DNA of 64,000 bases from Eunapius fragilis (taxonomy: Eukaryota > Porifera > Demospongiae > Spongillida > Spongillidae): contig OY811982.1 of NCBI GenBank assembly GCA_963681505.1, forward strand, positions 2,578,622-2,642,621. The letters run 5' to 3'. Position numbers and translations under genes: made by a program. Every line of letters starts with the position of its first letter. Position 1 is the first letter of the stretch. Below are positions 47,668 through 59,765 of this stretch, piece by piece. The notes beneath the pieces were generated by a model. That model saw nothing but the letters and a program-made list of their open reading frames with translations. It was not told the DNA's origin and did no database searches.

Positions 47668-48604
47668 CAGGGTCGGATGCAGGATTTTGGCGAGGGGGGG
47701 GTCCGACATGAATAATTGATGAAGAGGAGGGGCGCGCGCGAAGCGCGCGAAAAATTTTGTGGTGTGCATTCCAATTTTTCCAAAGATTGTACATGTAAGG
47801 GGGCCGGGGATTGGAAACCAAGGCAATCAACACCAATAAATGAGTGACACTCCGTTACATTCTGCCGGGTTTCCAGGCTATTGTAGTCTTATGGATTTAA
47901 ATGGCTGTGTTGTTACATGCATGCGGTCTCCTTTGCGATTTGAACCACTTAAAATTTACCATCACACTCCGGCAGATGACCTACTTCAAGCAGTGAACAG
48001 TATAATTCAGCATAACATTCGCGCGCGAAAAAAATATTGTACACATTCCACAGATTGTACATGTAGGGGGATTAGAAACGGAAGCAATCATAACCAATAC
48101 CGTTACGTTCTGGTTTCCAGACTATTGTGGTTTTGCGGATTGAAATGGCTAGTGTGTTTCGTCGCAGATTTGCATTGTACATTACATGCCCCGGCTTAGT
48201 TTCTTTGTTAAAATTTATAATTTAAAATTTAAATTTGCAATGGTCTTGCAGCGCGCAAGGTGCATTCAACCTTGATGGGTACTAATTTAATAGAGCACGA
48301 ATCAAAATAACTGTGGAAAGAATCGCTCTATATTACGACCGTGAGTTAGCATTTTGGAATACATTTACCTTACGTATAAATACCAGCCTACTACGTATCT
48401 CGCAATTAACAGAACTAAAATATAGTACTAACCAAGGAATAAGCAATAAGAATATTAAGCTATTTAGCAACTTCACGAAGTGCACTCCGTAGAAATGTAT
48501 ATCTCACGTGCGACACGTCATATGCTAATTATATTCATATTCAGGTTCGAGGGGGGGGGGGGTCCAGACACCCTGGACCCCCCCCCCCCCCGGATCCGCC
48601 ACTG
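47668..48604. mobile_element. Non-autonomous inverted-repeat element with poly-G/poly-C ends
   Basis: Left end CAGGGTCGGATGCAGGATTT and right end GGATCCGCCACTG are imperfect inverses, both followed inward by long G or C runs. GGTAAG flanks it at 47,662-47,667 and 48,605-48,610. Near the right end, 48,550-48,591 is a strong hairpin (G run, TCCA, short loop, TGGA, C run). The interior contains a direct repeat (47,735-47,905 and 48,020-48,155). No transposase; a hAT-like origin is possible but the TSD visible is only 6 bases. Confidence 0.6.
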
Positions 48605-48610
48605 GGTAAG

Positions 48611-50045
48611 TGAATTGTGTGGTAGGCATTATTAAGAGCGGATCGATTGATACCCTCAATAGAACACTTTCTTGTGATGGTGTTAAAAGGCCCACGGACT
48701 TCGCTTGAATCCAGCTTATGGGCGCCCGCTAATCACGATAGTGAGGGAAAGTCGTATCTGTACTGTCAATATGTAACGCACTTATGGACGCCGGCTTATC
48801 ACGATACATAGTTGAATTACAGCCGTATTTGTGAAAAAGAGCTAGTTTGTTGGGTGCATGGCTGCGCTTATAAATGGACTAGTACTGACCGTTTGAAGTT
48901 TTGCATGGGTGAAGTTGCACTTGGACGCTGACTCTGTGATGTGTTCTGTTCACCAGCCAGCATTAGAAACATGTGACAAGTATTTTTCGTCATAAAAAAA
49001 ATAAATCTGTTCAGGATTCTAATAGCACCACCGTGCTAGCCATGTTAGTAAATTGGTGTACGTGGAAGATTTTTTTATGACAGTGTCAACAACGAGGTCA
49101 TGTATTACATATCTTTCAAAAAAAAAAAATCTCTTACTCATGCAAGTACAGAGAAAATTGTATAGTTATACATGTTTGTGTGTATGTTTTTCAAATATAG
49201 ATTCAGCATTCTTTGAATGTCTTCCATGGTCTACGGGTGTGGATATTCAGTTTGTGAGCCTGCAAGTGTCCCCTTTGCAGTTGACAAAACACTACAGCAA
49301 AATCTAGTCAGTGTCACTAAAATCCATCATATAACATCAGGATTTAAAGTACTAACCTATATTGTAGCCTCAAGTATGTGTTCAAGTTGTAATTTATCTA
49401 CAAAGTTAATCTCTGATGATTGGACCAATCCTGCTCTTCAGAGCCAATCAGAGAAGAGGGGCAAGGAGGTGGCCTAGCTGGTACTTTGCACCAAATCAGT
49501 TAATTGCTTATATTTTACCCATGCAAAATATTACAATGGAAGCACTTTAATTGCTGATTTTGTAAAGAACTGGCCTGGTGACTAGGCTATTCTTGATTAC
49601 CTCAAAGTCAAGGACTTGAGGAAAGAGAAATGATAGTTAATCGATGGAAATTAGCCTAGGGGTGATTGGCATGAAATTAAGTAATTTATACATGCAAGGC
49701 CAATTTAAATCTTGATGTAATAATTTCTCTCCATATATTTCTGCAGATACTGGTGATGATGTGGAAAAAGTGATATCTCAGGGGAAATGTATTTCATATT
49801 TGGTAGTATTATTGGAGGCTTGCCAAGCAACTGTACAAAGGGAGACATGAAGAACTGTTTATCAAGATGTAATGAACCTGACCATGCACATTTTCAAGAG
49901 TTCTGAACCACTGTGCTCAGTGTCTCATCAGTAGAGAACAATTGTCTTTTATTTATACTGCAAACGCATGCTATTTGATATCAAGTAATGTGGACGTACT
50001 TATTATTCATTGCCCATCGCTTAAACATATTACATGCAGACATAT
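48611..50045. other. Intergenic, no gene recognised
   Basis: A frame at about 49,205-49,475 (VFAVDKT-like stretch PASVPFAVDKTLQQNLVSVT) is mildly protein-like but unassigned. Otherwise nothing recognised. Confidence 0.4.
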
Positions 50046-50148
50046 TTATCTATGCTTTGCGCAGGGCAATCCCAGGATTGTCCGGATCCATGCTTTGCGC
50101 ACGAGCAATCCCTGGTTTGCGCGGCCAATCCATGGTTTGTACCACAAA

Positions 50149-50209
50149 CCATGGATCCAGGGTTTGCGCAGGACAATCCCGGGATTGCGCAAATCCACGC
50201 TTTGCGCGT
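50149..50209. repeat. 61-base GC-rich repeat, inverse partner of 47,405-47,465
   Basis: Exact reverse complement of the copy at 47,405. The preceding 50,050-50,148 holds further degenerate copies of the same GCGCAATCCCGGGATTG type motifs. Confidence 0.9.
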
Positions 50210-50214
50210 AACAG

Positions 50215-50520
50215 GGATATTGAATGGGTGTACATGGGGGACCTTGGATGGTGTAGGGACATTGAATACCCATACATGGTGGGTGTACATGGGGGGCATT
50301 GGATGGGTGTGCATGGGGACATTGAATGGGTATACATGGTGGGTGTACATGGCGGACATTGGATGGGTGTACATGGAGGGCATTGGATGGGTGTACATAG
50401 GGGGCATTGGATGGGTGTACATGGAGGGCATTGGATGGGTGTACATAAGGGGCATTGGATGGGTGTACATGGGGGGCACTGGATGAGTGTACTACATAGA
50501 GCATTGGATGGGTCATGGGT
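50215..50520 (+). repeat. 24-base minisatellite, long array
   Basis: About 12 copies of GGCATTGGATGGGTGTACAT plus four bases. The first units are irregular. It has the same orientation as the array at 47,290 although the neighbouring 61-base repeats are inverted. Confidence 0.9.
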
Positions 50521-50531
50521 GTACATGTGGC

Positions 50532-51313
50532 CAACTTCATGGACCATGGTTCCAGTAAAACCCCAGCAGGCCTTGTTTCCAATACCACAGGCCTTGGCTC
50601 CACTCAGACCACATTGCTTGAATACCATATGCAGGAATGGATAGGCCATATGCACTATACATGTATGTATGCAGGATGCTGTCTCGTGGGAGAACCGCCC
50701 GGGCTGTGTCTTTTCATAACAGCCTTGGTAAGGTTGGGTTCATCCCTGGCCCCGTTGCAGGAGGGTTTCACCTAGTATACATCAGAGAGCAATCTGGCTA
50801 AGATCCATCTTTACCAATGCATAGACAAATAGCCAATACACTATGAAAGAATATGGCGTCGCGGGTGATAGCGCTAAAATAACAATATTCTGAAGGCTCA
50901 CAACTTCTAGTAGAATACGCAGCACCACGAGATGACATTGAAAAATACAGGAACAACCTACCGGCTTTACACTGTTAAAATTTGAAGGTACTTTATAAGG
51001 GCGGAAACCGGCTTTACCAGGGCAACGTTTATCCTCCTAGGTCAAGAATCACCCCGTGGATTTTCAAGCTAGTGCCACATCCAGGATTGAAAGATAGCGC
51101 CAGAGAGTAGAAACTGTACATAGACAACGCCGTCACTCATATCAGTGGAGAAATCGCCCATACATCGGCAGTCATCTTGCATTTTATTTCAAATTGAATT
51201 CTAAATGACCACGGAATATACTAAAAATTAGTCTGAATTCGAATTGTAGTTTTCATTGCGTTGCAATAAAGCAATGTTATACAAAAATCAAGACAAAAAA
51301 TTAATTACCGTCG
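50532..51313. other. Intergenic, no gene recognised
   Basis: No supported feature. Confidence 0.5.
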
Positions 51314-51345
51314 TAGTCTCGTTCCCGGGCCAGAGAACGAGACTT
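51314..51345. repeat. Short palindrome related to the TAGTCTCGT element family
   Basis: TAGTCTCGTTCCCGGGCC followed by AGAGAACGAGACT is a small hairpin sharing its end with the elements at 42,386 and 54,826. It looks like an extreme internal-deletion derivative. Confidence 0.5.
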
Positions 51346-51436
51346 GCTTGTAATTACAATTTAACTGCTCAATAACTGCTATTTTAATTGCGCTTCGTTA
51401 ATAAACTCCTATACTGTAACGCGTAACGCAATAGCA

Positions 51437-51458
51437 CCCCCCCCCCCCCCCCCCCCCA
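51437..51458 (+). repeat. Poly-C tract
   Basis: About 21 consecutive C before ACCCATCC. Other long C or G tracts lie at 48,550-48,591, 51,901-52,195 and 53,559-53,588. Confidence 0.9.
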
Positions 51459-51899
51459 CCCATCCTACAAGAGGTGGATGCGCATCAATTAGCACAAACT
51501 CGGACGTTGGCCGCGACATATAGTACCCATTTACCATTAAACTTAAGCGCTAACCCCTACAGCCTTCGGAACCCCGTAGTTCTCTTTCAAGATATGTATG
51601 GCTACCGTTTTATTATTTTTTATTGTACGTTCTATGATACAGTGATGTCACGTTGAGAACCTCATAGCAGGACCTGTACTTTTAAAACATAACCCTTGTT
51701 GTGTGGTAGCAGTTCATGCATGCAGTGATGTATATTCAGGGGTCTGGTCCCAGCAATAAGTTTTTGGGCAAGGTTCTTGCCAAGAAGAGCAAGATCTTGA
51801 CAGGAGGCCTAGATCTTGCCAGGAGGCCTAGAGGAAAGATATCCGCACGCATGAACTATACTACTGTACTATATCCCGGGCCCTCCGATATGCGATCAT

Positions 51900-52165
51900 A
51901 CCCCCCCCCCCCGCCCTTAGTATCATCGGGCCAGAAAACCGACAGCACCCCACCCCCCGCTCTTCGTTTTGGGCCAGAAACCGACAGCACCCCCCCCCCC
52001 CCCCCCCCCCGCTCTTCGTTTGGGCCAGAAACCGACAGCACCACCCCCCCCCCCCTCCCCCCGCTTTTCGTATTTTCGTATCGGGCCATAAACCGACAGC
52101 ACCTCCCCCCCCACCCCCCCCCCCCCACCCGCTTTTCGTATCGGGCCAGAAGCCGACCCCACCCC
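51900..52165 (+). repeat. C-rich minisatellite (unit with GGGCCAGAAACCGACAGCA)
   Basis: Four to five units of a variable C run, GCTCTTCGTTTT and GGGCCAGAAACCGACAGCA. Frames through it on both strands are low-complexity. Confidence 0.85.
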
Positions 52166-52260
52166 AGCCACACCCACCATCCGTGCCCCCCCCTAAAACC
52201 TGTATCCGCCGCTGAATCTTGCCACCATGGGCAAGATCTTGTCCACGAACTGTTTGCTGG

Positions 52261-52261
52261 T

Positions 52262-52346
<85 letters not shown>
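52261..52346 (+). repeat. (GT)n microsatellite, about 86 bases
   Basis: Uninterrupted GT repeats. Confidence 0.97.
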
Positions 52347-52350
<4 letters not shown>

Positions 52351-52444
52351 GTTGCATGCTCATAAGGTTTCTTGACCACATCAATCAGTAGTGGTCATGC
52401 TGTATAAACAGATCCCAAATTGATTTGTCACATCTACAATGCAT

Positions 52445-53555
52445 GTAAGGTAAACTGCCATATTAGAACCGGTTTTTAAACGGACTGTACAAGTCAAACG
52501 CATCGTCTGGAGGACGTTTTAACACCACCAAGTGTCACTACTGATGGATGCGCACCATACCATCGTTTTAAAAGTTTTCCAGCACCTTTTGTTTTGTATA
52601 TCCACTCGCACCTCTGAGGGGGGGGGGGGTTCGCGATGAGTGCCAAATTAGAACAGGGGGTGTGTCGTAGCTTTTTTAATAGTTTCAATCGTACAGACAA
52701 CCAGCAACGCCGCCAACATATCTAGAAGTATCCGAAGTGAAGTTCTAAACACACAAAAAAAATACATTTGCGTTCTCTGTCTGCAACTATGTCACTTTCT
52801 GTTAGTTCGAGGGGTAGTGATTTTAAAAACGCCATGCATTGCAAGAGCTAGCAAAAGCCCTCCTTTTCCCCATCTTTCTATTCATAAGTCATGAGGCATC
52901 GATTTTATTAAGCTTAAAACTTTGTTATAAGTGGTTACGCGGAAGAGCTACTTCAAGTCAAAGAGAGGCTTCGTGACCTCCATTGAAAATTACCGGAAGT
53001 GAGTACTAAATGAGCCATAGTTTGCATGGTGGAAATTGGCATCGCTAAGTTACGGTTATAACACAAATCTACGCAAGAAAGAATGAGTTTCAAATCCCTA
53101 CCTCTTCTACAGCCCCCTGAGAATCGCTGGAATTCAGCAAAACAAAACTTGTTTACCTATACTTGGTTAAATTATTGTACTATTGGAAAATTATTGATAG
53201 ATGCGCGTATTATCGGGTACACAATCGGCTATTATTTTTATGGCGTTCTGATCAGTGGTGACGTGTCCTGGGCACTGCAGTTTGGCTCTACATTTACCAA
53301 ATGCTAGGCCTACTTCCTTTGACCCCACGAACGGGTCGGTTCTGTGGAGCGATATCGTTTACATAAGTCCATCGTGACATTATACTATTAACTGGGATAG
53401 GCGCTTTCCCTTTCGCTGCCAGCCATTTCTTCCACGCTTGGCCTCCAAGAAATAAGAGGTTTACTAACTAGCTTTCGTACGTACATGAAAACAAATTAAC
53501 TACTTAGTTCGCTAAAGGGTATTATCAACTGTGGTTATAGGCTGCGGTTATTCTG

Positions 53556-53593
<38 letters not shown>

Positions 53594-53633
53594 CAATAAG
53601 GCCAACCTGTTCTAATATGGCAGTTTACCTTAC
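52445..53633. mobile_element. Inverted-repeat element of unknown superfamily
   Basis: GTAAGGTAAACTGCCATATT at 52,445 is matched by the inverse AATATGGCAGTTTACCTTAC ending at 53,633, about 25 bases with one mismatch at most. A third copy of the inner motif (AATTAGAACAGGGGG) lies at about 52,646. A poly-C run at 53,559-53,588 adjoins the right end. There is no transposase and no clear TSD. An open frame at 53,083-53,307 is unrecognised. Confidence 0.65.
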
Positions 53634-53819
53634 TGCTTCATGCTGTGGCCTACAAAACCACGCTTGTGGTATACATGTATAAAATAAACGGACTAGCATC
53701 ACTTTCAAACCCACGGGTCTTCCAAGCTAAAATGCCCTTCCTATTTTCAGGACTTACTGCCACACTATTTTCAGGACTTACTGCCACACCAATCTTTATT
53801 TTTAAAGGGGCCCATCCAT

Positions 53820-53992
53820 CCTGTGTTGGACTGGTGTGTTATATGTACTGGACTGGTGTGTTGTATGTACTGGACTGGTGTGTTGTATGCACTGGACTGG
53901 TGTGTTGTATGTACTGGACTGGCCATACCAGTCCAATACACCAGCCCAGTACATATACCAGTCCAGTTCAACACACCAGTCCAGTACATAAT
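53820..53992. repeat. 22-base minisatellite, inverted pair of short arrays
   Basis: TGTGTTGTATGTACTGGACTGG units (22 bases; written as TGTACTGGACTGGTGTGTTG) run to about 53,920. They then meet the inverse orientation (CCAGTCCAGTACATA) up to 53,992. The unit is the same as in the array at 55,657-56,525. Confidence 0.88.
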
Positions 53993-54141
53993 ACACTGTT
54001 GCATGTACTCAACTGGGAAAGGGGGTTGGGGCATTGCCCCTGCACCTTTGTTAAAGAGGAAGGGTGGTGGTGAGAAGTACTAGACACCAGTGTACCATCC
54101 TCAGAATTTGTAATTTTAGGTGAGTGCCCCCCCCCCCACCC

Positions 54142-54336
<195 letters not shown>

Positions 54337-54419
54337 GCCTTGGAGAAGCCATGGGTTTATATGAAGCCATGTGTGTGAATAGCTCAGCATGTAAACTTTC
54401 CAGTGGCCCAGTCCCAACA

Positions 54420-55290
54420 TCTATCGGAAGTTTCGTTAGAAACTTCCATATAGGATTTGACCCCGACTATGAATGTCATTACAAAAACGCGACCCGTCTG
54501 TAACAACACTCCCGACGATCGGATCGTGTAGCTTGTTTTAGCAATCGATCTAGAAGTCAAAAATGAGTAGTTTCGTTTTTGTTTCATGTCGCTGAACCGC
54601 GTGGTTGTTGAGAACAAGAGTGTACTGCCCGTCCTCGTACCCAGTCTCGGAACAAGGGGCGGGTCGTCTTCTCCTTCTTCTCCTTCTTGGCAACGCATAA
54701 CTCAGGACAGGAACATTTCTAAGCGATGAAAATTTCACCAATAGCTTCAGAATCGGCTGGAGGACTCGCTTTTATATAATATAATACTTTGATAAACAAT
54801 CGACTATCAGCCTCCTATGTCTTGTTAGTCTCGTACCCAGACCGTCTATGACGTAAGCGATTATCGCTATAATCACTACGTCCATACGTATGGACGTAGT
54901 GATTATACTGTTTACAGCGATAATCGCTTACGTCATAGACGGTCTGGGTACGAGACTAATGTCTTGTATAATTAAATGGGTATGAAAAAAAATAAAGAAA
55001 ACAAGTAAATAAAAACATTCTCTACGAGAAAGTTGGTGGGATATAGGATTTGATTATGACATTGGTGGTGTAAAAAGCAAGGAAACAATTAAGGTCTTAT
55101 CAGAAGGGAAAATGTCATAGTCCTATATTTAGCACATTTCTAGGGCATGTGTTGTTTGTGTGCTAAATATAGGACTATGACATTTTCCCTTCTGATAAGA
55201 CCTTGTTTCCTTGCTTTTTACACCACCAATGTCATAATCAAATCCTATATCCCACCAACTTTCTCGTAGAGAATGTTTTTATTTACTTGT
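54420..55290 (+). repeat. Repeated block with terminal hairpin, copy 2
   Basis: Same block as 36,978-37,784 in the same orientation, nearly identical over the first 400 bases. It carries an extra palindromic element at 54,826-54,958 and lacks about 75 bases present in copy 1 just before the hairpin. The hairpin loop (TAGCACATTTCTAGGGCATG onward) is the exact inverse of the loop in copy 1. Confidence 0.88.
54826..54958. mobile_element. 133-base palindromic MITE with 9-base target duplication
   Basis: Starts TAGTCTCGTACCCAGACC and ends with the inverse. The arms pair almost completely, the right arm having about 9 extra bases. ATGTCTTGT flanks it at 54,817-54,825 and 54,959-54,967. The related block at about 37,379-37,388 (ATGTCTTGTATAATT) is the empty site with a single copy of the target. 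Its end matches that of the 42,386 element at 16 of the first 18 bases. Confidence 0.92.
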
Positions 55291-55656
55291 TGAGATAGGG
55301 TTTCTCTGCCACTATCAAGGCTTCCTTCCAGTAAAAAGCTACAGACCCCTAGAAATGGACAATGTACATAACAAAAAAACGCGCACACAAGCACACGCAC
55401 AGTTTGCTATGACGAAATATGTGAGGTGGTGGCAAGCAGATAGGCCAGCTAATAGCTTATGCCTCTGTACTGCATGTAGGACTCGGAAACTAGTGACACA
55501 CACACACCCATAATCAGAGTACTTGGTGTCATTTAAAGTAGGTTTCTGGATCACAGTGACCACAGTGCCACATTGCAATCCAGTAGGTACATCACACCTA
55601 TAACATACTTGTCCAGTGCATACAACAGCACAGACAACACACTTATATTCTTATAA

Positions 55657-56525
55657 ACACACCAGTCCAGTACATAAAACACACTTGTCCAGTACATCAG
55701 TCCAGTTGATACAACACACCAGTCCAGTACATACAACACACCAGTCCAGTACATACAACACACCAGTCCAGTACATGCAACACACCAGTCCAGTACATGC
55801 AACACACCAGTCCAGTACATACAACACACCAGTCCAGTACATGCAACACACCAGTCCAGTACATGCAACACACCAGTCCAGTACATACAACACACCAGTC
55901 CAGTAAATACAACACACCAGCCCAGTACATGAAACACACCAGTCCAGTACATACAACACACCAGTCCAGTACATACAACACACCAGTCCAGTACATGCAA
56001 CACATCAGTCCAGTACATACAACACACCAGTCCAGTACATACAACACACCAGTCCAGTACATACAACACACCAGTCCAGTACATACAACACATCAGTCCA
56101 GTACATACAACACACACCAGTCCAGTACATACAACACATCAGTCCAGTACATACAACACACACCAGTCCAGTACATACAACACACCAGTCCAGTACATGC
56201 AACACACCAGTCCAGTACATACAACACACCAGTCCAGTACATACAACACACCAGTCCAGTACATACAACACACCACCAGTCCAGTACATACAACACACCA
56301 GTCCGGTACATGCAACACACCAGTCCAGTACATACAACGCACCAGTCCAGTACATACAACACACCAGTCCAGTACATACAACACACCAGTCCAGTACATG
56401 TAGCACACCAGTCCAGTACATGCAACACACCAGTCCAGTACATACAACACACCAGTCCAGTATATGCTTGTAACACGCCAGTCCTGCACACTAACAACAC
56501 GCCAAACCAGCACACACCAGTCCGG
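55657..56525 (+). repeat. 22-base minisatellite array (CCAGTCCAGTACATACAACA type), about 37 copies
   Basis: Units of ACACCAGTCCAGTACATACA plus two bases run almost without interruption, with a few units of 24 or 25 bases that shift the register. Open frames of up to 247 codons on both strands are by-products of a 66-base (three-unit) coding period. Confidence 0.95.
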
Positions 56526-56707
56526 TTTATGCGTTCTTAACCCTTAATGTTACCAAATATCAGTACGGACGAGTGTAAGGAACTCACAGTGTGTAAATAT
56601 AGAATTAAATACTGATGTGGCAATAAGTCCTGAAAATGGGAAGGACGTGGGTTTAGCTTGGAAGATATGTGGGTTTGAAATTGATACTAGTTTATAATTG
56701 TTATAAT

Positions 56708-56984
56708 ATAGAGGAAAGTTATACCCCTCTATCCATGCAGACACACAACACACAAGCATCAATGCTTCGAAAAGCCAAGCATCAATATGCTGTACTTGCC
56801 CAAACTAGTGACTGAAGAATTTAAGAACATGGCCAGCATCACTAAATCACAGTTTTTGTTTTACTGCAACAGCATGAGCAAAGAAAGATAATTTAATGCA
56901 TGCACAGTATATTGTACATGGCTTTATTATTAAATAGGTACTTGTAAGAGCATACAACAAAACACAATCCTGACGTATCATTCA

Positions 56985-57028
<44 letters not shown>

Positions 57029-59765
57029 CAGATACAACACTGTGCTATGGGTTTTATGACAATAGAGAATTTATTGCTGCATGGATTTAGCAAAGATGGT
57101 GACTGGGTTGCCTGTACACTTCAAATGCAGATACACCTTATCAGTTTAAGTATGCATCATATAATAAATATTTGTATAATGCATATAAACAGAAACATTG
57201 CTGTTGCAAGAAACACAATTTGCATGTGCTAACACTTTATACTCTCCAGCCAGCATTCAAGTCTGGCTTCACATAGTTGCAGCAGACTAGATCTGAAATG
57301 CAAGAGACTGAGCATTAGAAAAAAATTCACATGAGGCATGCATTCGTGATGAAAGAATAAAAACACATGCACATAATTTTATTGTTCAGACTAATGATGG
57401 TGGTGCAATCTCATCAAAGGACTCAAGGAAAAGGTTACTATCAACATGTTACATGTGTATGCATTATGTATTATTATATGCATCCCAAGACTGAAAACCA
57501 TAGAAAAACAATCACAATTAGAGAAGTTGGGGGAATACTAAATATACATTTAGGCATCAGACAAGTTCACCCCTCTGACAGAGGCATGTTTTGGATTGTG
57601 TTGTATTCATTCAATACAATTAAAAATTATTGCTTTCACCCTCAATGAGTTCAAAGCTAAAAAGCTCAATGCACTTACAATGTCAAGAGTGCCATACATT
57701 GGATTATTGGTGTCACCACCACTCATAATCTGGATCTTTAAAGTAAAGTATTGATCAGAACTTCACGCAAGAGCTGCTCTTGCAACCTTATAAGTAAGTA
57801 CTACAAAATGAGTCCTGAGCACAATTGACCACGCTAAAGAACTGCATTAGATTCGCATGACTTCACTAAAGGTACGTGTACATGTTAATCACTTGGAACA
57901 GGAATCTGTAACCCACAACATTTGAAGCACATCAAATAGGGTTGAGAACTGCCAGTCTATTACCTTCCCCCACCACCCTCCCCCCACCCACCCATAAAAA
58001 TGGTTAGTAGTTGCAACAATATGTATCAGGATACATGTGATGTGGAACACTTGACACTGAAATGTGTTTGGGCTTTCATCTCTATATGTAATCAGGCCTG
58101 CTGTTTACATTTATGTATGTACATGCATATAGTCTTTGAATACCCAAATACTTGCTCTTCTAATACTGCCAATAACACACACACACAGACATTAATTTAA
58201 GAAGGTTGAACCATAATGGCATGTCATGCAAAGGCCAGTCTGGCCTGAGAGGTCGGCCTGCTTGGCCTGGCCAGGATCCACGGGGAGTAGATTGCCACAC
58301 CATGCATGCATATGCCAGCAATTATCATGCTCGTCCTTTGTTAACTCTGTTGTGCTTTTGGTATTAGAAGTGCAATTATTATGGTATTTAAGGTGATTAT
58401 AATCTATTTACATACATAAATGTAAACATCATGACTGAACACAGATGCAGGCCCAAGCACATTTCAGTGTCAAATGTTGTTGCAATTACCAACCATTTTT
58501 ATGGGTGGGAGGGGGGTTGTGGGGGAAGGAACTGGCTGGCTCAACCCTTTTAGATGTGCTTCAAATGTTGTGGGTTACAGGTTCCTGTTCCAAGTGATCA
58601 GCATGTACATGTACCATTAGTGAAGTCGTGCGAATCTAATGCAGTTCTTTAGCATGGTCAATTGTGCTCGGGACTCATTTTAACCAAATATGTACTAATT
58701 GCAAGCGCAGATCTTGCATGGAGTTCTGATCAATATTTTACTTTAAAGATCCAGATTATGAGTGGTGGTGCACTCTTGACATTGTAAGTGCATGGAGCCT
58801 TTTTAGCTTTTAGAGTGCTTTGTTGCTCATTGTAAGCGAAAGCGATAATTTAAATTATATTGAATAAATACAACACAATCCAAATGTCAGGGGGTAAACT
58901 TGTCTGATGTCTCAAAGTATATTTTGTATTGTCACAACTTCTCTAATTGTGATTGTTTTTCTATGGTTTTCAGTGTTCCTGCAATCCAATACAATTGGGA
59001 TATGTATAATTTATTTCATACATACACATGCAACATGTCGACAGTAACTTTTTCGCTTGAGTGCATTGATGAGATTGCACCACTATCCAATAAAATTATG
59101 TGCGTATGTATTTTCACACATGCATATCGCATTTTAGATCTAGTCTGCTGTGACTATGTGAAACCAAACTTGCTGGAGAGTATAAAGTGTTACCTTGTGG
59201 CAATGTCTTTGCACGTTTCTGTTCATGCATCATACACATATTCATTGTGATGCATACTGAACATGATCAGGTGTACCTGCACTTGAAGTGTACAGGCAAC
59301 CCAGTCGCCATCTTTGCTAAATCCATGCAGCAATAAATTCTCGATTGTCATTGAACCCATAGCACAGTGTCTCACGTACATGTAGTTGTATCTGAGGTGT
59401 GTGTGACTGTTGAATTCTACATGTACATCAGGATCCACGAGTAATTGCTACTGACGTGTTTTGTTGTATGCTCTCACAAGTACCTATTTAAGTATAAAGC
59501 CATGTACAATATACTGTGCATGCATTAAACTACCTTTCTTTGCTCGTGCTATTGCAGTAAAACAATAACTGTGATTTAGTGATGTCGGCCACGTTCTTAA
59601 ATTCTTCAGTCACTAGTTTGGGCAAGTACAGCATATTGATGCTTGGCTTTTCGACGCATTGATGCTTGTGTGTTGTGTGTCTGCATGGATAGAGGGGTAT
59701 AACTTTCCTCTACCCAACCTCTATATAAACACACGTGTGCAATCTATTCACTTCACCACAACTTC
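56708..59765. repeat. Long imperfect palindrome (copy 2, inverted relative to copy 1)
   Basis: The sequence matches the reverse complement of 33,060-36,150 across almost its full length, including identical open frames of 66 codons (58,000-58,200 versus 34,616-34,816). Arms meet near 58,240. The right edge is cut by a Ty3/gypsy LTR at 59,766. Similarity between the two copies is clearly higher than between the two arms of either copy. Confidence 0.87.

Noticed and set aside
51716-52384. Proline-rich or glycine-rich proteins around the C-rich minisatellite
   Set aside because: Frames on both strands follow C runs and the (GT)n tract, with no domain and no splice context.
55657-56525. Regular short direct repeats resembling a CRISPR array
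   Set aside because: The 22-base units abut each other with no unique spacers, the genome is eukaryotic and no cas genes are near. It is a minisatellite.
55551-56540. Long open frames of up to 247 codons on both strands
   Set aside because: They arise from a repeat whose period, three units, is 66 bases without stops. The products are pure 22-residue repeats on both strands.
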